From Desulfoluna butyratoxydans (GTDB lineage Bacteria; Desulfobacterota; Desulfobacteria; Desulfobacterales; Desulfolunaceae), in NCBI RefSeq assembly GCF_900699765.1, contig NZ_CAADHO010000010.1, positions 1-64,000 of the forward strand: a stretch of 64,000 nt of DNA, in the 5' to 3' direction. Under the pieces are notes generated by a model. The model was not told the DNA's origin. It saw nothing but the letters and a program-made list of their open reading frames with translations, and made no database searches. Numbering within the stretch: the first letter of the stretch is position 1; every line of letters begins with the position of its first letter. Made by a program: the position numbers and the translations under genes. Shown here in pieces: positions 62,518 to 64,000 of this stretch.

Positions 62518-62526
62518 GAATTCTTT

Positions 62527-62613
62527 TGGTGCCGAAGGGGAGACTCGAACTCCCACGAGATTGCTCTCACTAGTCCCTGAAACTAGCGCGTCTACCAATT
62601 CCACCACTTCGGC
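62527..62613 (-). tRNA. tRNA-Leu (anticodon CAG), copy 2
   Basis: Acceptor stem GCCGAAG, long variable arm GAGAGCAATCTC and T arm GGGAG-TTCGAGT-CTCCC; CCA is encoded. The anticodon arm CTAGT-TTCAGGG-ACTAG gives CAG. It differs from the neighbouring copy only in paired positions of the anticodon stem and in the variable arm. Confidence 0.96.
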
Positions 62614-62803
62614 AATTTGTGAAAAGCGTTATAGCAGCGCTTTGCCCGTCGTTCAAGCCTTTTTGTGCACGTACGGGGACTTTTTTTTGTGGTCGGAGCA
62701 CGGCTTTCCCGTGGGGATGCCGGATGCCATGTGAGACTCGCGTGTTACCCGTGGCGGCTCCCTGACGTACCCGCAAAGGGCGATCCGTCTCCTGGTGCAC
62801 AAA

Positions 62804-62838
62804 TCAAAAAAGCCCCTGCTTTATCAAGCAGAGGCTTT
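62804..62838 (-). terminator. intrinsic terminator of proximal tRNA-Leu(CAG)
   Basis: On the - strand AAAAGCCTCTGCT / AGCAGGGGCTTTTTT with a 6-base loop, 10 bases after the tRNA. It is nearly identical to the terminator of the other copy. Confidence 0.88.
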
Positions 62839-62848
62839 TGAATTCTTT

Positions 62849-62935
62849 TGGTGCCGAAGGGGAGACTCGAACTCCCACGGGCTTGCGCCCACTGGTCCCT
62901 GAAACCAGCGCGTCTACCAATTCCACCACTTCGGC
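62849..62935 (-). tRNA. tRNA-Leu (anticodon CAG), copy 1
   Basis: Same acceptor, D and T arms as the copy at 62527. The anticodon arm is CTGGT-TTCAGGG-ACCAG and the variable arm GGGCGCAAGCCC. CCA is encoded. Each copy has its own terminator, so the pair arose by duplication of the whole unit. Confidence 0.96.
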
Positions 62936-63102
62936 AATTTGTGAGAGCGTTATAGCAGCGCCTTTCGGCTTGATCAAGCCTTTTTTGCAAAAAAGGCCCA
63001 GGAAAAAGGAGATGGGAAAAACATTGATTTTACCAACAAAAGAATTTATAAATTTCTTTTTATACGCAGTCAAGTTGAAAAATGGAGATATGCTGAAATA
63101 TC

Positions 63103-64000
63103 ATGGAATTATACGAAGGATTCGAGGGAATCGAGCATCCCTTCCAAAATAGTGTGATCACCATCGGTAACTTCGACGGGGTTCATAAGGGCCACCAGGC
63201 ACTGCTTGCATTGGCCGTCGACAGGGCGGCACAGATCGGGGGCCGGAGCGTGGCGGTCACCTTTGAACCTCATCCGAAGCGGGTTCTCTGCAACGGTGAT
63301 CATCCGCCGCTTATCACCATCCATGAGCAGAAGGCCGAGCTCATCGGTGCCTGCGGCGTGGATGCACTCGTGACCGTGCCTTTTACCAAAGAATTTTCTT
63401 CCATTGATGCTCGGCGCTTCGTGACGGATCTCCTGATCGGCAAGCTGGGGATGAAAGCCATCATTGTCGGAAACGACTATTATTTCGGACGCAAACGCGA
63501 AGGGGATATAGCCCTGATGAAACGGTTCGGCGAAGAGATGAATTTCGATGTGATCACCCCGGAGTGGGTGAACCTGGGGGAGAAGCGTATCAGCAGCACC
63601 CGAATTCGGGAGATCATCAGCCGGGGCGAGGTGCACCGGGCTCCGGAACTTCTGGGCCGGTTTTATCAGGTCCGGGGAAAAGTGGTCTCCGGCCGGGACC
63701 GGGGCGGCAAGCTCCTGGGGTTTCCCACGGCCAATATCAACCTGAACGACGAACTCTGCCCGGCCTCCGGTGTGTATGCCGTCACCGTGGATTGCAGTCT
63801 GGGGCAGTTCCAGGGCGTGGCCAACATCGGCTACAGCCCCACCTTCGATGATCATATTTTTACGGTGGAGGTCCATATCCTGGACTTTTCCGGTGACATC
63901 TACGGTGAGACCATCAAGGTCAACATGATCCAGAAGCTGCGAGACGAGCAGAAATTCTCGGGTATCGACGAACTCTCCCGCCAGATCGAAGCGGATATCG
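63103..64000 (+). CDS. ribF: bifunctional riboflavin kinase / FAD synthetase (partial, runs off the window)
   Basis: 299 codons to the window edge; no stop reached. The N-terminal nucleotidyltransferase (FMN adenylyltransferase) domain has ITIGNFDGVHKGHQAL near residue 20, GNDYYFGRKREGD and ISSTRIREIIS. The riboflavin kinase domain begins at about 185 with GRFYQVRGKVVSGRDRGGKLLGFPTANI, then ANIGYSPTFDD and EVHILDFSGDIYG. It makes FMN and FAD from riboflavin. The ATG at 63103 fits the family N-terminus, although the nearest GGAG is 15 bases away. Only about the last ten residues should be missing. Confidence 0.95.
   Translation, partial: MELYEGFEGIEHPFQNSVITIGNFDGVHKGHQALLALAVDRAAQIGGRSVAVTFEPHPKRVLCNGDHPPLITIHEQKAELIGACGVDALVTVPFTKEFSSIDARRFVTDLLIGKLGMKAIIVGNDYYFGRKREGDIALMKRFGEEMNFDVITPEWVNLGEKRISSTRIREIISRGEVHRAPELLGRFYQVRGKVVSGRDRGGKLLGFPTANINLNDELCPASGVYAVTVDCSLGQFQGVANIGYSPTFDDHIFTVEVHILDFSGDIYGETIKVNMIQKLRDEQKFSGIDELSRQIEADI

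Noticed and set aside
63084-63120. Alternative ribF start nearer to GGAG at 63084
   Set aside because: No in-frame ATG or GTG closer to that site gives a family-like N-terminus; ATG 63103 does.
1-64000. CRISPR array
   Set aside because: No series of regularly spaced identical direct repeats was seen, and no cas genes are present.

Overview
The window looks like chromosomal DNA of a strictly anaerobic Desulfobacterota bacterium, probably a sulfate reducer of the Desulfobacterales or a relative. This is inferred from gene content: a MetF/MetV methylenetetrahydrofolate reductase embedded in a NADH/iron-sulfur gene set, LutABC lactate oxidation, several low-potential iron-sulfur proteins, and the carboxynorspermidine route to polyamines. 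No rRNA or other species marker is present, so the taxonomy is an inference.

Layout. (1) 150-1499: a beta-CASP metallo-beta-lactamase RNase. (2) 1834-28990: one long surface-polysaccharide locus on the + strand. GC-richer genes frame it: a UDP-sugar dehydrogenase at the left, then a UDP-GlcNAc 2-epimerase, an O-antigen-ligase-type protein with TPRs, the initiating sugar-phosphate transferase, an Ala-rich repeat protein, a beta-barrel protein, the Wza-type exporter and the Wzc-type tyrosine autokinase. Between them (about 3.3-17.3 kb) sits a conspicuously AT-rich cassette of glycosyltransferases, flippase, polymerase, acetyltransferase, radical SAM enzyme and two pairs of polysaccharide pyruvyltransferase plus FrhB-like iron-sulfur protein. 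It carries an IS200-type element and an IS3-type remnant. (3) 29394: tRNA-Leu(UAG) with a textbook promoter. (4) 29694-39682, - strand: a polyamine cluster (arginine decarboxylase, carboxynorspermidine dehydrogenase, carboxynorspermidine decarboxylase, agmatinase-like ureohydrolase). It continues into an ATP-grasp/M20-peptidase-like fusion, a cytoplasmic gamma-glutamyltransferase-like enzyme and an N-formylglutamate amidohydrolase-like protein.

(5) 40521-49521, + strand: a redox operon with a molybdopterin/NuoG-like subunit, NuoE-like subunit, a NuoF-GltD fusion, MetV and MetF, bracketed by two PilZ-like genes. The two long gaps inside this operon each carry a 43-nt nested stem-loop with an identical 9-nt loop and compensatory stem changes. 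This is the strongest candidate here for an undescribed cis-acting RNA. (6) 49.9-58.8 kb: a Rieske-like protein, a cysteine-rich ferredoxin-like protein, an outer-membrane beta-barrel, the lutABC operon, a cold-shock protein, a DUF2721 protein, a 63-aa protein with an internal duplication, and a MATE transporter. (7) 58803-62270: a large hybrid histidine kinase. (8) Two near-identical tRNA-Leu(CAG) genes, then ribF running off the right edge.

How the parts fit. Regions 2 and the PilZ genes point to Wzx/Wzy-dependent capsule or exopolysaccharide production with c-di-GMP input. Region 5 would channel NAD(P)H electrons into the methyl branch of the Wood-Ljungdahl pathway. The lut operon feeds electrons from lactate. 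A small family of intergenic repeats (near 1.6, 22.45, 23.5 and 49.8 kb) links otherwise unrelated loci. Start codons were re-chosen from ribosome-binding sites, operon overlaps and family N-termini.
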